54,899 bases of DNA from an uncultured Lysobacteraceae bacterium (GTDB taxonomy: Bacteria; Pseudomonadota; Gammaproteobacteria; Xanthomonadales; Xanthomonadaceae): assembly GCA_937897645.1 (NCBI GenBank), contig CALCNV010000072.1:1-54899 (forward strand), read 5' to 3'. Of this stretch, positions 1 through 9,538 are shown piece by piece. The notes under the pieces were generated by a model. The model made no database searches and was not told the DNA's origin. It saw nothing but the letters and a program-made list of their open reading frames with translations. The stretch's first letter is position 1. Each line of letters starts with the position of its first letter. The translations under genes and the position numbers were made by a program.

Positions 1-3000
1 CGGGCGCGGGCTCGAGCACGGCGTCCTCGGGCGAGACGACAATCTCCTCGCTGGTGATTTCTTCGCTGGCGGTCTCTTCGCTTGTCGCTTCCTCACCGTT
101 GATTTCTTCAGGCGGCAGGATTTCATCCGCTGCTGGCGTCGCCTCTTCTACTGTTTCAGGCGGCGTTGCTTGCTCTGCGTCCACGTACGGCGACATGTCA
201 TGCACTGACAGCTCGACATCGCCACGCGAGACCGAGATGTCGGCGTCGTGCAGCGCAATGGGCGCCGCGATGCTGGGAAGGGCTTCGGCGTAGCTGTGCT
301 GCGCGGAATCATCCACCGTGACCGGCGTCGGCCTGGGTTCGGGCAAGGCGTCGCGCAGGCTGGCCAGTTCGCTGGCGAGTTCGGTAAAGGCCGGGATGCG
401 GGGCGAATCGGCCTGCAGTGCCGCCATGGTGCGACGGATGGCGACGGCGCTGCTGGCCAGGGCGGCAACGCCTGCGGGCGATGCGGCTTCGTTGGCCGAA
501 GACAATCGCTTCACGTAGTGCTCGGCGACGGCGGTGACGTCCGTGATCTCCGGCACGTCGGCCATCGCGAACGCACCGTTCATGGTGTGCAGCGCGCGTA
601 CCAGGGCTTCGCTTGCATGGGCGGGCGCCGCCTGTACCGAAGCCAGCCAGCCATCCACGGTTTCCAGGTGGGTAGTGATTTCGGCGTCCAGGATTTCGCG
701 CAATACGCCATCGATGGAAGCGGGAGTGCCCTCTGTTTCCGGTTCGAAGGTGTTTGCCGCGGTTTCCTGCAGCGCGTCCCCGGAATCATCGCCACCCGAG
801 GCGACGGCGGCGGATGGCGTCACGTAGAACGCTTCTTCGCCGGCTGCCACGCGATCGCTGAGGTCCTGCATGCCCAGCAGGTCCGCCGTCACCACGCCTT
901 CTCCACGCAATGCCGCGTTGAGTTGCGGCAGCACGTCCGCGGATTGCTGCAGCAGCGCGATGACCGCGGGCGATGGCGGGCGCGAGCCATCGAGCACGCG
1001 GTTGAGCATGTTCTCGATCTTCCAGCTGAACTCGCCCAGCAGCTTGGCGCCGACCAGGCGACCACTGCCCTTCAGGGTATGGAACACGCGGCGGATGGGA
1101 CGCAGGCGCTCCATGTTCGCGGGCTCGGCGCTCCACACTGGCAACAGCTGGTTGAGGTTGACGATTTCCTCGTCGAACTCTTCCATGAATACTTCGCGGA
1201 TGTCGTCGTCGATATCGTTGCCGGCAAGGTCGAAACCACCCATTGCAGGCGCGGCCGCCACGACGGCGGCAGGTACGATGGCCGCGGCGACAGACGCTTC
1301 GATCCCGTCGATTGCCACGTCGGACCCAGCGAACTGTGCGGGTTCGATGGCGTCGACGGCGTCGACGACGGCAACGCTTGCGTCGTCCACGATCAGGCTG
1401 TCCACGACATCGGCGGCGCGTGCGGACACTTCTTCCTCCATGGCGACGGCAGCCACGGTGGAGTGATCGATCTCATCCACCAGGGTTTCGAGGGCGAATC
1501 CGTTCGACTCGGTGTCGGGCTCTTCGGGTGCTACTGCCGGCACGCTGTCTTCGTAGATGGATACTGGCGCCACGGCAGCGGCTTCATCCGCAGGCACGGG
1601 CCAGTAGCGCAGCTTCTCGAGGCTGCTGCGGGTGATGTCGAGTATTTCGTCGCGGTTCGGGCGGCGCTCGCGCAAGGCTTCCAGGTAGTACTCGAGGCTG
1701 GCCATCGCGTCGGCCAGGGTGTCCAGCTGCTGGCCACCGGGCACGCGACGCTTGCCGATCAATTCGATGGCCACGTAGCTGCGCACGCCATTGAGGTAGT
1801 CCGCCGGCTCCGGCAGTTCCAGCATGCGCAATGCACCGGCGACTTCGGACAGCAGGCGCGGGACCTGCTCGAGCTGGGCGTGGTCCCAGCTGGTTTCGAT
1901 GAAAGCGACGAAACCTTCGCGCGCGGCGCCGAAATTGTGGATCGCTTCCTGTGCCAGCACTTCCAGCGTGCGCAGTGATTCGGAACTTGCCGATTCATCG
2001 GCGGCGGCACTGTCGGACTGGCCGAGGCGCGAGACCTGGTCATCCAGGGACGCATCGACATAGAGCAGCGCGCCTGCGATGTCCAACAGCGCGCCTTCGT
2101 CGGCCGGGCGTTCGCCCTGCACCATCTCGCGCAGGCTGTCGCGCTGTTGCAGCACCACGCCGCGCGCCACGCCCAGTCCCATCATGCCCAGCGTGTCGGC
2201 GACGTTGCCCAGCTCGTTGACCTGGGTTTGCAGTGCGGTCATGTCCGCGCCGGTGCGCAGGTGCAGGTCCAACGCATCCTTGATGCGCAGCAATTCTTCC
2301 TTCACCGCCGCGCCAACGGTGTCCAGCAGCGCGCGATTGCGTCCGCTGACGCTGCCGCGGGCATGGTCGAGTTCGGCTTCGCTGGGTGATTCCGCATCCA
2401 GCGCAAAGGCTTGCCGCAGTTCATCCAGGGCGGTATGCGATGCCTTGGACTGGTTGACCAGGTACAGCAGCTGGCGGGTCGGTTCCTGGCTGGGCGCCGC
2501 CGCGCCGATGCCACCGTCATGCTGGGTCGCCGCGCGCACGGCGCGGCTTACCCCGGCATAGGCCTGGCGCAATGCCGGGGTGGCCGCGAGCGCGCCATCG
2601 CGCAGCGCATCGGCAACCGAGGACGCCACCCACAACATGCGTCGCGTGGCCACGGGTTCCACGCTTTCCAGCAGGCGCTTCACCGCGTCGGCCAGCATGC
2701 CGACGTTGGCCGGCGCGGAGTCCTCGGGCCAGGCAGACAAGGCCTGGTCGAGTTGTTCCTGGGCTTCACCGACGCGTGCCTGGCGGGTCTGCCACGGCAA
2801 CACTTCCGGCAACGGCAGGGCTTGCGGCAAGGGCTGTTCAAGGTCCGGCGCGAACAGCACGCTTTCACTCAAGCCCGGTGCACCGCGTGCGGCGCGGATG
2901 TCGTTGAGCAGGGGCAGCAGCACGATCGGAATGTCGCGATGCCCACCCTGCAGGCGTTCCAGGTAATCAGGCAGCAGGACCGTGCCGCGCATCAAGGTGC

Positions 3001-3292
3001 CGCAGGCTTCATCGCGATCGCTGGTCCGGCCTTCAAACAACGTGCCTTCCTGCAGTGCGCGCGCCAGCAGTTCGAGTTCTTCGGCGACCATGGCCGGCGC
3101 ATACAGCTCGACCATGCGCAGCGTGCCCTGCACCTGGTGCAGGTAGCCGGCGCAGAAATCCATGCGCGCGGTGTCGCTGGGTTCGTCCACGAACGATTCG
3201 ACTTCCATGCGCGCCAGGCGCAGGGTCTCATCCAGCTCGGGCTTCACCCAACCTAGTACCGCATGGCTCATCGCATCGCGGATCGCGCTCAT
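1..3292 (-). CDS. chpA: ChpA/PilL chemosensory hybrid histidine kinase (N-terminal 1097 residues; runs off left edge)
   Basis: This is the histidine kinase of the type IV pilus (Pil-Chp) chemosensory system, which phosphorylates PilG to control pilus extension and twitching. The frame is open from the ATG at 3292 to the window edge, so the kinase core, CheW-like and receiver domains lie outside. Visible are degenerate HPt-like modules (for example LHQVQGTLRMVEL near the N-terminus) and two good HPt sites: VFHTLKGSGRLVGA with His738, and LHTMNGAFAMA with His902. The last visible part is an acidic Glu/Thr/Ser-rich linker. The start is supported by a GGAG Shine-Dalgarno 7 bases upstream. It is the last visible gene of the operon, 67 bases after pilJ. 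The domain order and context make ChpA/PilL nearly certain; the full length cannot be judged here. Confidence 0.93.
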   Translation of the reverse strand, partial: MSAIRDAMSHAVLGWVKPELDETLRLARMEVESFVDEPSDTARMDFCAGYLHQVQGTLRMVELYAPAMVAEELELLARALQEGTLFEGRTSDRDEACGTLMRGTVLLPDYLERLQGGHRDIPIVLLPLLNDIRAARGAPGLSESVLFAPDLEQPLPQALPLPEVLPWQTRQARVGEAQEQLDQALSAWPEDSAPANVGMLADAVKRLLESVEPVATRRMLWVASSVADALRDGALAATPALRQAYAGVSRAVRAATQHDGGIGAAAPSQEPTRQLLYLVNQSKASHTALDELRQAFALDAESPSEAELDHARGSVSGRNRALLDTVGAAVKEELLRIKDALDLHLRTGADMTALQTQVNELGNVADTLGMMGLGVARGVVLQQRDSLREMVQGERPADEGALLDIAGALLYVDASLDDQVSRLGQSDSAAADESASSESLRTLEVLAQEAIHNFGAAREGFVAFIETSWDHAQLEQVPRLLSEVAGALRMLELPEPADYLNGVRSYVAIELIGKRRVPGGQQLDTLADAMASLEYYLEALRERRPNRDEILDITRSSLEKLRYWPVPADEAAAVAPVSIYEDSVPAVAPEEPDTESNGFALETLVDEIDHSTVAAVAMEEEVSARAADVVDSLIVDDASVAVVDAVDAIEPAQFAGSDVAIDGIEASVAAAIVPAAVVAAAPAMGGFDLAGNDIDDDIREVFMEEFDEEIVNLNQLLPVWSAEPANMERLRPIRRVFHTLKGSGRLVGAKLLGEFSWKIENMLNRVLDGSRPPSPAVIALLQQSADVLPQLNAALRGEGVVTADLLGMQDLSDRVAAGEEAFYVTPSAAVASGGDDSGDALQETAANTFEPETEGTPASIDGVLREILDAEITTHLETVDGWLASVQAAPAHASEALVRALHTMNGAFAMADVPEITDVTAVAEHYVKRLSSANEAASPAGVAALASSAVAIRRTMAALQADSPRIPAFTELASELASLRDALPEPRPTPVTVDDSAQHSYAEALPSIAAPIALHDADISVSRGDVELSVHDMSPYVDAEQATPPETVEEATPAADEILPPEEINGEEATSEETASEEITSEEIVVSPEDAVLEPAP

Positions 3293-3359
3293 CGGCACGC
3301 TCCACGCACGTGGGCTGGCAGGGAAATTCGCACTGTCATTCCGTGATCGTCCCCGTCAC

Positions 3360-5396
3360 TCAGCCTGGCAACTTGAAGTCGGCGACGGAGCGGCGCAGTT
3401 CAGCGGTCAATTCGGTCAGGTGGCCGATGGATTCCGCGGTCTGGCCAGCGCCGAGCGACGTCTGCGAGGTGATCTGCCGGATCACGCCCATGGTCTGGGT
3501 GATGTCGGTCGCCGCCGCGGATTGCTTCTGCGCCGCGCCGGAGATGCCCTTGATGAGTTCGTTGAGGTCGCTGGACACGCGTTCGATCTCGCCCAGCGCG
3601 GTGCCTGCGTCCTCGGCCAGTCGCGCACCGGACACCACTTCCGACGTGGTCTGTTCCATCGAACTGACCGCTTCGTTGGTATCGGCCTGGATGGTCTGCA
3701 CCAGCGATTCGATGCGTCGGGTCGCGCCAGACGTACGCTCTGCGAGGCGTTGCACTTCGTCGGCCACCACGGCGAAACCGCGGCCTGCTTCACCGGCCGA
3801 AGCCGCCTGCACGGCCGCGTTGAGCGCCAGGATGTTGGTCTGTTCGGAAATGTCGTTGATCAGTTCCACGACCGAGCCGATTTCCTGCGAGGACTCGCCC
3901 AGGCGCTTGATGCGCTTGGAGGTTTCCTGGATCTGGTCGCGGATCTGGTCCATGCCGCGGATGGTTTCGCGCACCACGCCGGCACCTTCGGTGGCGATCT
4001 GCACCGAGCGCTGCGCCACTTCGGCGGACTCGGTGGAGTTGCGCGAGACCTGGTCGATGCTGACCGCGATTTCGTTGATGCGCTCGGAGGCGGTGTTGAT
4101 CTGGTCGGACTGGTGGCCCGCCGCTTCCGCCAGTTGCAGCGCGGTGGCCTGGGTTTCCTGGGTGGACGCGGCCACCTGCACGGTGGTGTCGTTGATGGTG
4201 GTGACCAGGTGGCGCAGTTCGTCGACGGCGTAGTTGATGGCGTCTGCAATCGCGCCGGTCATGTCCTCGGTCACCGTGGCCTTCACCGTCAGGTCGCCTT
4301 CACCCAGCGAGCTGATTTCGTCCAGCAAACGCATAATCGCCTGCTGGTTGCGGCTGTTGTATTCCACCTGCGTCTGGTAGCGCATTTCCTGTTCGCGCTG
4401 GCGGTTGCGGTACAGCGACCACAGCAAGCCGACGATGGAGAGCAGCAGCACCGCGCCGGAGATCACCGAGATCCAGAAGTTCGGGAACCAGCGCGTATCG
4501 CGCACCGAACCGAAGGCGGAGAACGCGTCGAACAGCTTCTTGCTGTCCTCCAGCATCTGGCCCGAGCCGGCGGTGATGTTGGCGGCGGAGGTCTGCGCGG
4601 CAGCCAGGTTCTTGGAACTGGCCAAAATCGCGTCCAGGTCCTTCTTCATGGTGGTCCACAGCGCCTGCGACTGGTCCAGCGCGGTGAGCGCGGCCGGGTT
4701 GCGCAAGGGCGCGATGCCCAGGTCGGCGTTGCCGTTGCGCAGGCCGTCCAAGACCTGGCTGAACACCACCGCGTCGCGCGCCAGCGCGTCGGCGGCCGCG
4801 GCGGCACCGGGACCGCCTGCGCGCATTTCAGTGACGCGGCGGGCCATGGTGCCAGCCACCACGACCTGCTGCAGGGCGCTGTAGATCTGCGAAGACGGCG
4901 CGCCGCTTGCCGACATGGCGCGTACCACTTCGTTCAATTGCGCCTGCAGTTGCGGCACTTGCGTGCTGAAACGGTCGGCGTTGCCGGCCAGCGCCAGCAC
5001 GGCCGGCTCGCTGGCGATCAGCTGCTCGGCACCTTTGGCCAGTGGAGCCCAGGTGGCGCTCAGGCGCTCCAGCGGACCCGCGACCGCGCCTTCGTCGCCG
5101 AAGCGGCTTTTCAGGGTGGCGATGGTGGAGTCGATCTGTGACTTGGTGGCCTTGAAGGCCTTGAACGCCTCGGCATCGCCGGCCACCGCCTCGCGGCCCT
5201 GGTTGGCCAGCTGTTGCGACAGCACCTGCAAGTCGGCCGCGCCGGTGCCCGCACCTGACAGGCGGCTGCCTTCGTAGGTGGCCACGCCGGTGTTGGCGCC
5301 GAACAGAATCACCGCCAGCGCCAGCAGGATCAGCCAGAAGCTGCTTCCCAAGCTGCCGAGCTTGCTGGCTTTGGGAGAATCCGGTGCAGTGCTCAT
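3360..5396 (-). CDS. pilJ: Type IV pilus methyl-accepting chemotaxis protein PilJ
   Basis: This is the inner-membrane chemoreceptor of the Pil-Chp system, which signals through PilI to the ChpA kinase. It has 678 residues, the usual PilJ length. An N-terminal membrane segment (about residues 20-40, FWLILLALAVILFGAN) is followed by a helical periplasmic sensor region, a second membrane segment (about 305-330, ISVISGAVLLLSIVGLLW), and a cytoplasmic HAMP plus MCP signalling domain. The conserved signalling hairpin tip is clear (EQTNILALNAAVQAASAGEA, then GRGFAVVADEVQRLAERT). It sits between pilI (199 bases upstream) and chpA. I see no gene or clear signal in the pilI-pilJ gap, though such a gap is long for this otherwise compact operon. 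Confidence 0.95.
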   Translation of the reverse strand: MSTAPDSPKASKLGSLGSSFWLILLALAVILFGANTGVATYEGSRLSGAGTGAADLQVLSQQLANQGREAVAGDAEAFKAFKATKSQIDSTIATLKSRFGDEGAVAGPLERLSATWAPLAKGAEQLIASEPAVLALAGNADRFSTQVPQLQAQLNEVVRAMSASGAPSSQIYSALQQVVVAGTMARRVTEMRAGGPGAAAAADALARDAVVFSQVLDGLRNGNADLGIAPLRNPAALTALDQSQALWTTMKKDLDAILASSKNLAAAQTSAANITAGSGQMLEDSKKLFDAFSAFGSVRDTRWFPNFWISVISGAVLLLSIVGLLWSLYRNRQREQEMRYQTQVEYNSRNQQAIMRLLDEISSLGEGDLTVKATVTEDMTGAIADAINYAVDELRHLVTTINDTTVQVAASTQETQATALQLAEAAGHQSDQINTASERINEIAVSIDQVSRNSTESAEVAQRSVQIATEGAGVVRETIRGMDQIRDQIQETSKRIKRLGESSQEIGSVVELINDISEQTNILALNAAVQAASAGEAGRGFAVVADEVQRLAERTSGATRRIESLVQTIQADTNEAVSSMEQTTSEVVSGARLAEDAGTALGEIERVSSDLNELIKGISGAAQKQSAAATDITQTMGVIRQITSQTSLGAGQTAESIGHLTELTAELRRSVADFKLPG

Positions 5397-5595
5397 CAGT
5401 CAACCCCTGAAATTAGTATTTTTATGTCGCCGTCATTGCGAATCGCCCCTGCCCCGCACCCCTTGCGCGTGGCCAGGCACCTGCCCGGCTGACCGGACTT
5501 CCCCCCGACGGATCCCGCGCCTGCGCCGGATCCGTGTACCGCCGTCCCTGTTGATGTTGCGCGGCTGTTTCCAACAGCCACCTGTATCGGTGCGA

Positions 5596-6129
5596 TCAAA
5601 GCGCGGCCTGGCGAAACTCCGGGGTACGCGCCAACAGCGACAGTGCAAAGACTCCCCAGTCATGCTCCTCGCCACGGAACGCGCGTTCGACGAAATGCCC
5701 GTAACGCCCTTCCGACAACATGCCAGGCTCGATGCCCTGGTCATCGTTGAAACTGCGCTGCCCGTACAACTCGTCGATGGTCAGGGCCACGTCGCCGCCG
5801 GCCTGGCGCATGACCAGCACGCGCTGGCCTTCGTGCAGCACGGTGCGTTCGCCTTCCATGAAGTACTTGAGGTCGATCACCGGGAACAGGTTGCCGCGCA
5901 GGTTGCCGATGCCCAGCAGCCACGGCTGTGCCCCGGGCACCGGGGTGGTCGGCGGCAGCGGCACGATTTCCACCACGTCCTCGAACCCGGAGACCAGGCG
6001 GCGCTGGCCGACGCGGTAACCGACGCCGCGCCACTGGTCCTGCACGGTTTCGCGCGCGGGCAAGGCCACGGCATGGGCCAGGCTGCGACGCTCGTATTCA
6101 GCCAGGATGTCGAAGGGAGTGCGGCTCAT
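5596..6129 (-). CDS. pilI: CheW-like adaptor PilI
   Basis: A CheW-domain adaptor of 177 residues that couples the receptor PilJ to the kinase ChpA at the membrane. The sequence begins MSRTPFDILAEYERRSLAHA and shows CheW-fold signatures such as the GIGNLRGNLFPVIDLKYFM strand-turn-strand segment (about residues 70-90). Length and order match PilI of characterised twitching systems. It starts 18 bases after the pilG stop, so the two are almost certainly cotranscribed. The response regulator PilH, which sits between pilG and pilI in Pseudomonas, is absent here. Confidence 0.93.
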   Translation of the reverse strand: MSRTPFDILAEYERRSLAHAVALPARETVQDQWRGVGYRVGQRRLVSGFEDVVEIVPLPPTTPVPGAQPWLLGIGNLRGNLFPVIDLKYFMEGERTVLHEGQRVLVMRQAGGDVALTIDELYGQRSFNDDQGIEPGMLSEGRYGHFVERAFRGEEHDWGVFALSLLARTPEFRQAAL

Positions 6130-6147
6130 GGCGTCAGGTCCTTCCCG

Positions 6148-6546
6148 TCAGGCGACGTGGGTACGGATCGCGTCGAGCAACTCTTCGCGGGTGAAAGGCT
6201 TGGTGAGGTATTGCTCGGAGCCGACGATGCGGCCGCGCGCCTTGTCGAACAGGCCGTCCTTGGAGGACAGCATGATCACCGGCGTGTGCTTGAAGACCTG
6301 GTTGTTCTTGATCAGCGCGCAGGTCTGGTAGCCATCCAGGCGCGGCATCATGATGTCCACGAAGATGATCTGCGGCTGCTGGTCGGCGATCTTGGCCAAC
6401 GCCTCGAAGCCGTCCGTCGCCGTGACCACTTCGCAGCCTTCCCGCTTGAGCAGGGTTTCAGCGGTGCGACGGATGGTTTTGGAATCGTCGATCACCATCA
6501 CCCGGAGGCCGCTGAAGCCCCCGGCCGGGTTGTCATGCTCTGTCAT
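6148..6546 (-). CDS. pilG: Twitching motility response regulator PilG
   Basis: A single-domain CheY-like receiver of 132 residues that ChpA phosphorylates and that promotes pilus extension. The acidic pocket (VMVIDDSKTIRR, Asp20/Asp21), the phosphoacceptor Asp64 (IIFVDIMMPRLDGYQ), the switch Ser/Thr and Lys116 (YLTKPFT) are all present. The sequence is much closer to PilG (for example CALIKNNQVFKHTPVIMLSS) than to PilH. It is the first gene of the pil-chp operon and is transcribed divergently from gshB across a 195-base gap (6547-6741) that must hold both promoters; I could not assign them with confidence. Confidence 0.95.
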   Translation of the reverse strand: MTEHDNPAGGFSGLRVMVIDDSKTIRRTAETLLKREGCEVVTATDGFEALAKIADQQPQIIFVDIMMPRLDGYQTCALIKNNQVFKHTPVIMLSSKDGLFDKARGRIVGSEQYLTKPFTREELLDAIRTHVA

Positions 6547-6741
6547 TACGTTTTAATCCCCAAGCGCGGCACTTCTTATTAGTCGTGCGGGCACCGCTGC
6601 GAAGCACCTTATATCCCAACATCGGCACGGACTGTCAAGTTGCGCTTGAAGCCGGGGGCAAGCTGAATGCCGCGATGCGAACTTCGTCGCATTTTTCGCC
6701 TGCTAACATCTTCACCGTAGAAATCGCCGGAAACCCCCGCC

Positions 6742-7689
6742 ATGCCGCTCGACGTCATCGTCGTGATGGACCCCATCGGGTCGATCAAGATAGCCAAGGA
6801 CACTACGTTCGCCATGCTGCTGGAAGCCCAGCGCCGTGGCCACCGCCTGCATTACGTGCAGCCGGGCGGCCTGTCCCTGCGCGACGGCAAGGCGCTGGCG
6901 CTTGCCGCGCCGCTGACGGTGAAGGAGGACAAGGCGGGCTGGTTCACCCTGGGTGACATGGCCGAACTGGCCTTCGGCCCGGGGCAAGCGGTGCTGATGC
7001 GCAAGGATCCGCCCTTCGACGACCAGTTCCTCTACGACACCCACATCCTCAGCGTCGCCCAGGCCGCCGGTGCGCTGGTGGTCAACGACCCGCAGGGACT
7101 GCGCGACTACAACGAGAAACTGGCGGCGCTGCTGTTCCCCCAATGCTGCCCGCCGACCCTGGTCAGCCGCGACCCGGCCGCCCTCAAGGCCTTCGTGGCC
7201 GAACACGGCGAAGCCGTGCTGAAGCCGCTGGACGGCATGGGCGGGCGCTCGATCTTTCGCGCCCGTGCTGGCGACGCCAACCTCAACGTGATCCTGGAAA
7301 CCCTGGTCGGCGATGGCAACCTGACCCTGGCCCAGCGCTTCATCCCCGGCATCACCGACGGCGACAAGCGCGTGCTGCTGGTGGACGGGGTGCCGGTGGA
7401 TTACGTGCTGGCACGGATTCCACAGGGCGACGAGTTCCGCGGCAACCTGGCTGCGGGAGGTCGCGGCGAGGGCCGGCCGATCTCGGAGCGCGACCGCTGG
7501 ATCGCTGCACAGGTGGCACCGGAAATGAAGCGCCGCGGCATGTTGTTCGTGGGCCTGGACGTGATTGGCGATTACCTGACCGAAGTCAACGTCACCAGCC
7601 CGACCTGCGTGCGCGAGCTGGACGCGCAGTTCGGGCTGAATATCGCCGCGCTGCTGTTCGATGCGATCGAGCGGCGGATGGCGGCTTGA
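6742..7689 (+). CDS. gshB: Glutathione synthetase
   Basis: Joins gamma-glutamylcysteine and glycine with ATP to make glutathione, in the cytoplasm. It is 315 residues, one shorter than the E. coli enzyme. Family landmarks are the N-terminal VVMDPIGSIKIAKDTTFAML block, RKDPPFD (88-94), the ATP-grasp lysine in KPLDGMGGRS (Lys161), GDKRVLLVDG and the Mg/ATP-binding EVNVTSPTCVRELD (from about 281). The start ATG gives the canonical N-terminus. Divergent from pilG. It is followed, after a palindromic repeat pair, by a tonB-type gene, a neighbourhood familiar in Xanthomonadales. Confidence 0.97.
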   Translation: MPLDVIVVMDPIGSIKIAKDTTFAMLLEAQRRGHRLHYVQPGGLSLRDGKALALAAPLTVKEDKAGWFTLGDMAELAFGPGQAVLMRKDPPFDDQFLYDTHILSVAQAAGALVVNDPQGLRDYNEKLAALLFPQCCPPTLVSRDPAALKAFVAEHGEAVLKPLDGMGGRSIFRARAGDANLNVILETLVGDGNLTLAQRFIPGITDGDKRVLLVDGVPVDYVLARIPQGDEFRGNLAAGGRGEGRPISERDRWIAAQVAPEMKRRGMLFVGLDVIGDYLTEVNVTSPTCVRELDAQFGLNIAALLFDAIERRMAA

Positions 7690-7718
7690 TGCGGCACGTG
7701 GTCCTGTTTGCTTTGGAT

Positions 7719-7802
7719 CGTCATTCCCGCGAAGGCGGGAACCCAGCGACTTGCAGCCTTTACAGGCAAAGTCCTTGGGTTCCCGCCTTCGCGGGAATGA
7801 CG
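7719..7802. repeat. REP pair: 27-base perfect inverted repeat between gshB and tonB
   Basis: Two 27-base arms (7719-7745 and 7776-7802) are exact reverse complements separated by 30 bases. Each arm contains its own short palindrome, CCCGCGAAGGCGGG, followed by AACCCA. This head-to-head pair of small palindromes is the layout of a REP doublet (REPIN). The motif TCATTCCCGCGAAGGCGGG is, from memory, widespread in proteobacterial intergenic DNA. On RNA it would fold into a long hairpin between the gshB and tonB messages. Confidence 0.8.
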
Positions 7803-7832
7803 GTCTTGTTTCCTGCACGCTAGGCTTTGGCA

Positions 7833-8702
7833 ATGTCCGCCGTCGCCGCCCCCCAACCCACCGAGAGCCAACGCCTCAGCGCCACCCTGGCGCTGTCGTT
7901 GCTCGTGCACGGCTTGCTGGTGCTTGGCCTGGGCTTCGCGCTGGACGATGCCGCGCCGGTCGTGCCCACGCTGGACGTGATCCTCAGCCAGACCTCCACC
8001 CCGCTTACGCCCAAGCAGGCGGATTTCCTGGCCGCCGCCAACCAGGAGGGCGGCGGCGACCATGACAAGGCGCAGCGTCCGCGCGACACGCAGGCCGGCT
8101 GGGTACCGCAGGAACAGACCGGCGTGGCCCCGCAGCCGCTGCGCGCGCAGTCACCGGATGCCGTGCCGCCGCCGGAAGCGCGCGTGGTCACCACCAAGAC
8201 CAGCGACGCGAGCGTGCCGCCGGCGCAGACGCGACCGGAACCGGACCAGCCCGAGCTGCCACGCGGCGACCTGAAGATCCAGCGCGATGCGGAAATGGCG
8301 CGGCTGGCGGCGGAAATCCACCTGCGCTCCGAGTTGTACGCCAAGCGCCCCAAGCGCAAGTTCGTGTCGGCCAGCACCCGCGAATACGTCTATGCCAACT
8401 ACCTGCGCGCGTGGGTGGACCGCGCCGAGCGCGTGGGCAACCTCAACTATCCGGATGAAGCGCGACGCAAACGCCTGGCCGGGCAAGTCGTCATCAGCGT
8501 GGCCGTGCGCCGCGATGGCACGGTGGAAGACAGCCGCATCATCAAGTCCAGCGGCATTCCCCTGCTCGACTCCACCGCGCTGCGCATCGTGAAACTGTCG
8601 GTGCCGTTCCCGCCACTGCCCAAGACGGAAGAGAACGTCGACATCCTGCACGTGACGCGGACCTGGCAGTTCCTGCCCGGCGGCGAGGTGCGCGACGAGT
8701 GA
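7833..8702 (+). CDS. tonB: TonB-family energy transducer
   Basis: A 289-residue protein with a short cytoplasmic start, one membrane anchor (about residues 14-36, LALSLLVHGLLVLGLGFAL), a long periplasmic linker rich in Pro/Gln/Ala, and a C-terminal TonB domain (about 195-285; NYPDEARRKRLAGQVVISVA and VRRDGTVEDSRIIKSSGIPLLD). TonB carries energy from the ExbBD motor to outer-membrane receptors; no exbB or exbD is adjacent. I chose the ATG at 7833 over an in-frame TTG six bases earlier. Xanthomonads carry many TonB homologues, so this may be a secondary one. Confidence 0.85.
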   Translation: MSAVAAPQPTESQRLSATLALSLLVHGLLVLGLGFALDDAAPVVPTLDVILSQTSTPLTPKQADFLAAANQEGGGDHDKAQRPRDTQAGWVPQEQTGVAPQPLRAQSPDAVPPPEARVVTTKTSDASVPPAQTRPEPDQPELPRGDLKIQRDAEMARLAAEIHLRSELYAKRPKRKFVSASTREYVYANYLRAWVDRAERVGNLNYPDEARRKRLAGQVVISVAVRRDGTVEDSRIIKSSGIPLLDSTALRIVKLSVPFPPLPKTEENVDILHVTRTWQFLPGGEVRDE

Positions 8703-8824
8703 TTGAAACTGGAGTTGGACAACCCCACGCGACGTAGATTGTCAATCGTCGCCCGCTGTCACATTGAACAGTCACCTAGAACCGTTCCCCTGTAAAATGC
8801 TCGTTTTTTGGGCCCGCAACCATT

Positions 8825-9538
8825 TTGGAAGCTTCACGACGGACGCCTGTCCGTGGCCCGACGTTCATTCGCCTGCTCGCACGTCTTACCGACGCTGACG
8901 TTCCGCCACCTCCCGCCTCCCTGCCTGACCGGTTGAGCCAATGGATCGACTGGACCCGTGCCGTCGCCTTGTCCAGGGCGCTGGGCGGCGCCCTGCCTGT
9001 GCTGGATGGCAACGCGACGGCGTTCGACAGCGAAGAAGACGCGGCCTGCCAACGCACCCGGGCCGCACTGACCCACACCATCACGTTGGCCACCTTGAAC
9101 ACGCCCCGCGCACAGGCGGACGCGGCCGCAGCTGTCGACTACAGCGCCTTCCGCCAGCACTACCTGGCCATGCAACGGGCCATGCAGACCGCCACCGGCA
9201 AATTGCGCGGGCAATTGCGTGACCGGCTCGCCACGGCTTCGCCAGACATGGCGCGACTGGCTGAAGTGGACGCGATGATGGAAGGCGTACTGAGCCCGCG
9301 CGAACACAAACTGCTGGCGGCCGTGCCTGCCTTGCTTGGTCAACATTTCGAACGCATGCAACTGGCCGCGCAAGACCGCGCCCCGACCGATACAACAGGA
9401 GCCTGGCTGCAGGCTTTCCGCCGTGACATGCAGGGCGTACTGCTCGCCGAACTGGATGTCCGTTTTCTCCCCATCGAAGGCCTGCTGGCCGCACTTCGAC
9501 CTGACCCACAGGGACGTCATGTTCAGACATCTGCTTGA
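8825..9538 (+). CDS. DUF3348-type protein, first gene of a MotAB/ZorAB-like stator operon
   Basis: A predicted cytoplasmic, mostly helical protein of 237 residues with no signal peptide or membrane segment. The N-terminus (RGPTFIRLLARLTDADVP, then LSQWIDWTRAVALSRAL) is the part I recognise as DUF3348. The only usable start is the TTG at 8825, since no in-frame ATG or GTG precedes the conserved region. An AT-rich box TAAAAT at 8793-8798 is a possible -10. The gene overlaps the channel gene by 20 bases and heads a four-gene cluster, so its product probably binds or regulates the channel. Its biochemical function is unknown to me. Confidence 0.75.
   Translation: MEASRRTPVRGPTFIRLLARLTDADVPPPPASLPDRLSQWIDWTRAVALSRALGGALPVLDGNATAFDSEEDAACQRTRAALTHTITLATLNTPRAQADAAAAVDYSAFRQHYLAMQRAMQTATGKLRGQLRDRLATASPDMARLAEVDAMMEGVLSPREHKLLAAVPALLGQHFERMQLAAQDRAPTDTTGAWLQAFRRDMQGVLLAELDVRFLPIEGLLAALRPDPQGRHVQTSA

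Noticed and set aside
248..1978. Long plus-strand open frame of 576 codons opposite chpA (and similar frames opposite pilJ, gshB, relA, hrpA, recQ and the sulfatases).
   Set aside because: These are antisense shadows caused by high GC and codon bias. The translations are His/Arg/Gly/Ala-rich without domains, whereas the opposite frames encode clear families.
5596..6546. Apparent loss of pilH and pilK from the pil-chp operon.
   Set aside because: The pilG-pilI-pilJ-pilL order without pilH is, as I recall, usual in Xylella and relatives, so it is a lineage trait rather than an anomaly. PilH may be encoded elsewhere.
7719..7802. The gshB-tonB inverted repeat as a rho-independent terminator.
   Set aside because: The stem is strong, but no T-run follows on either strand, and the paired-palindrome structure fits a REP element better.
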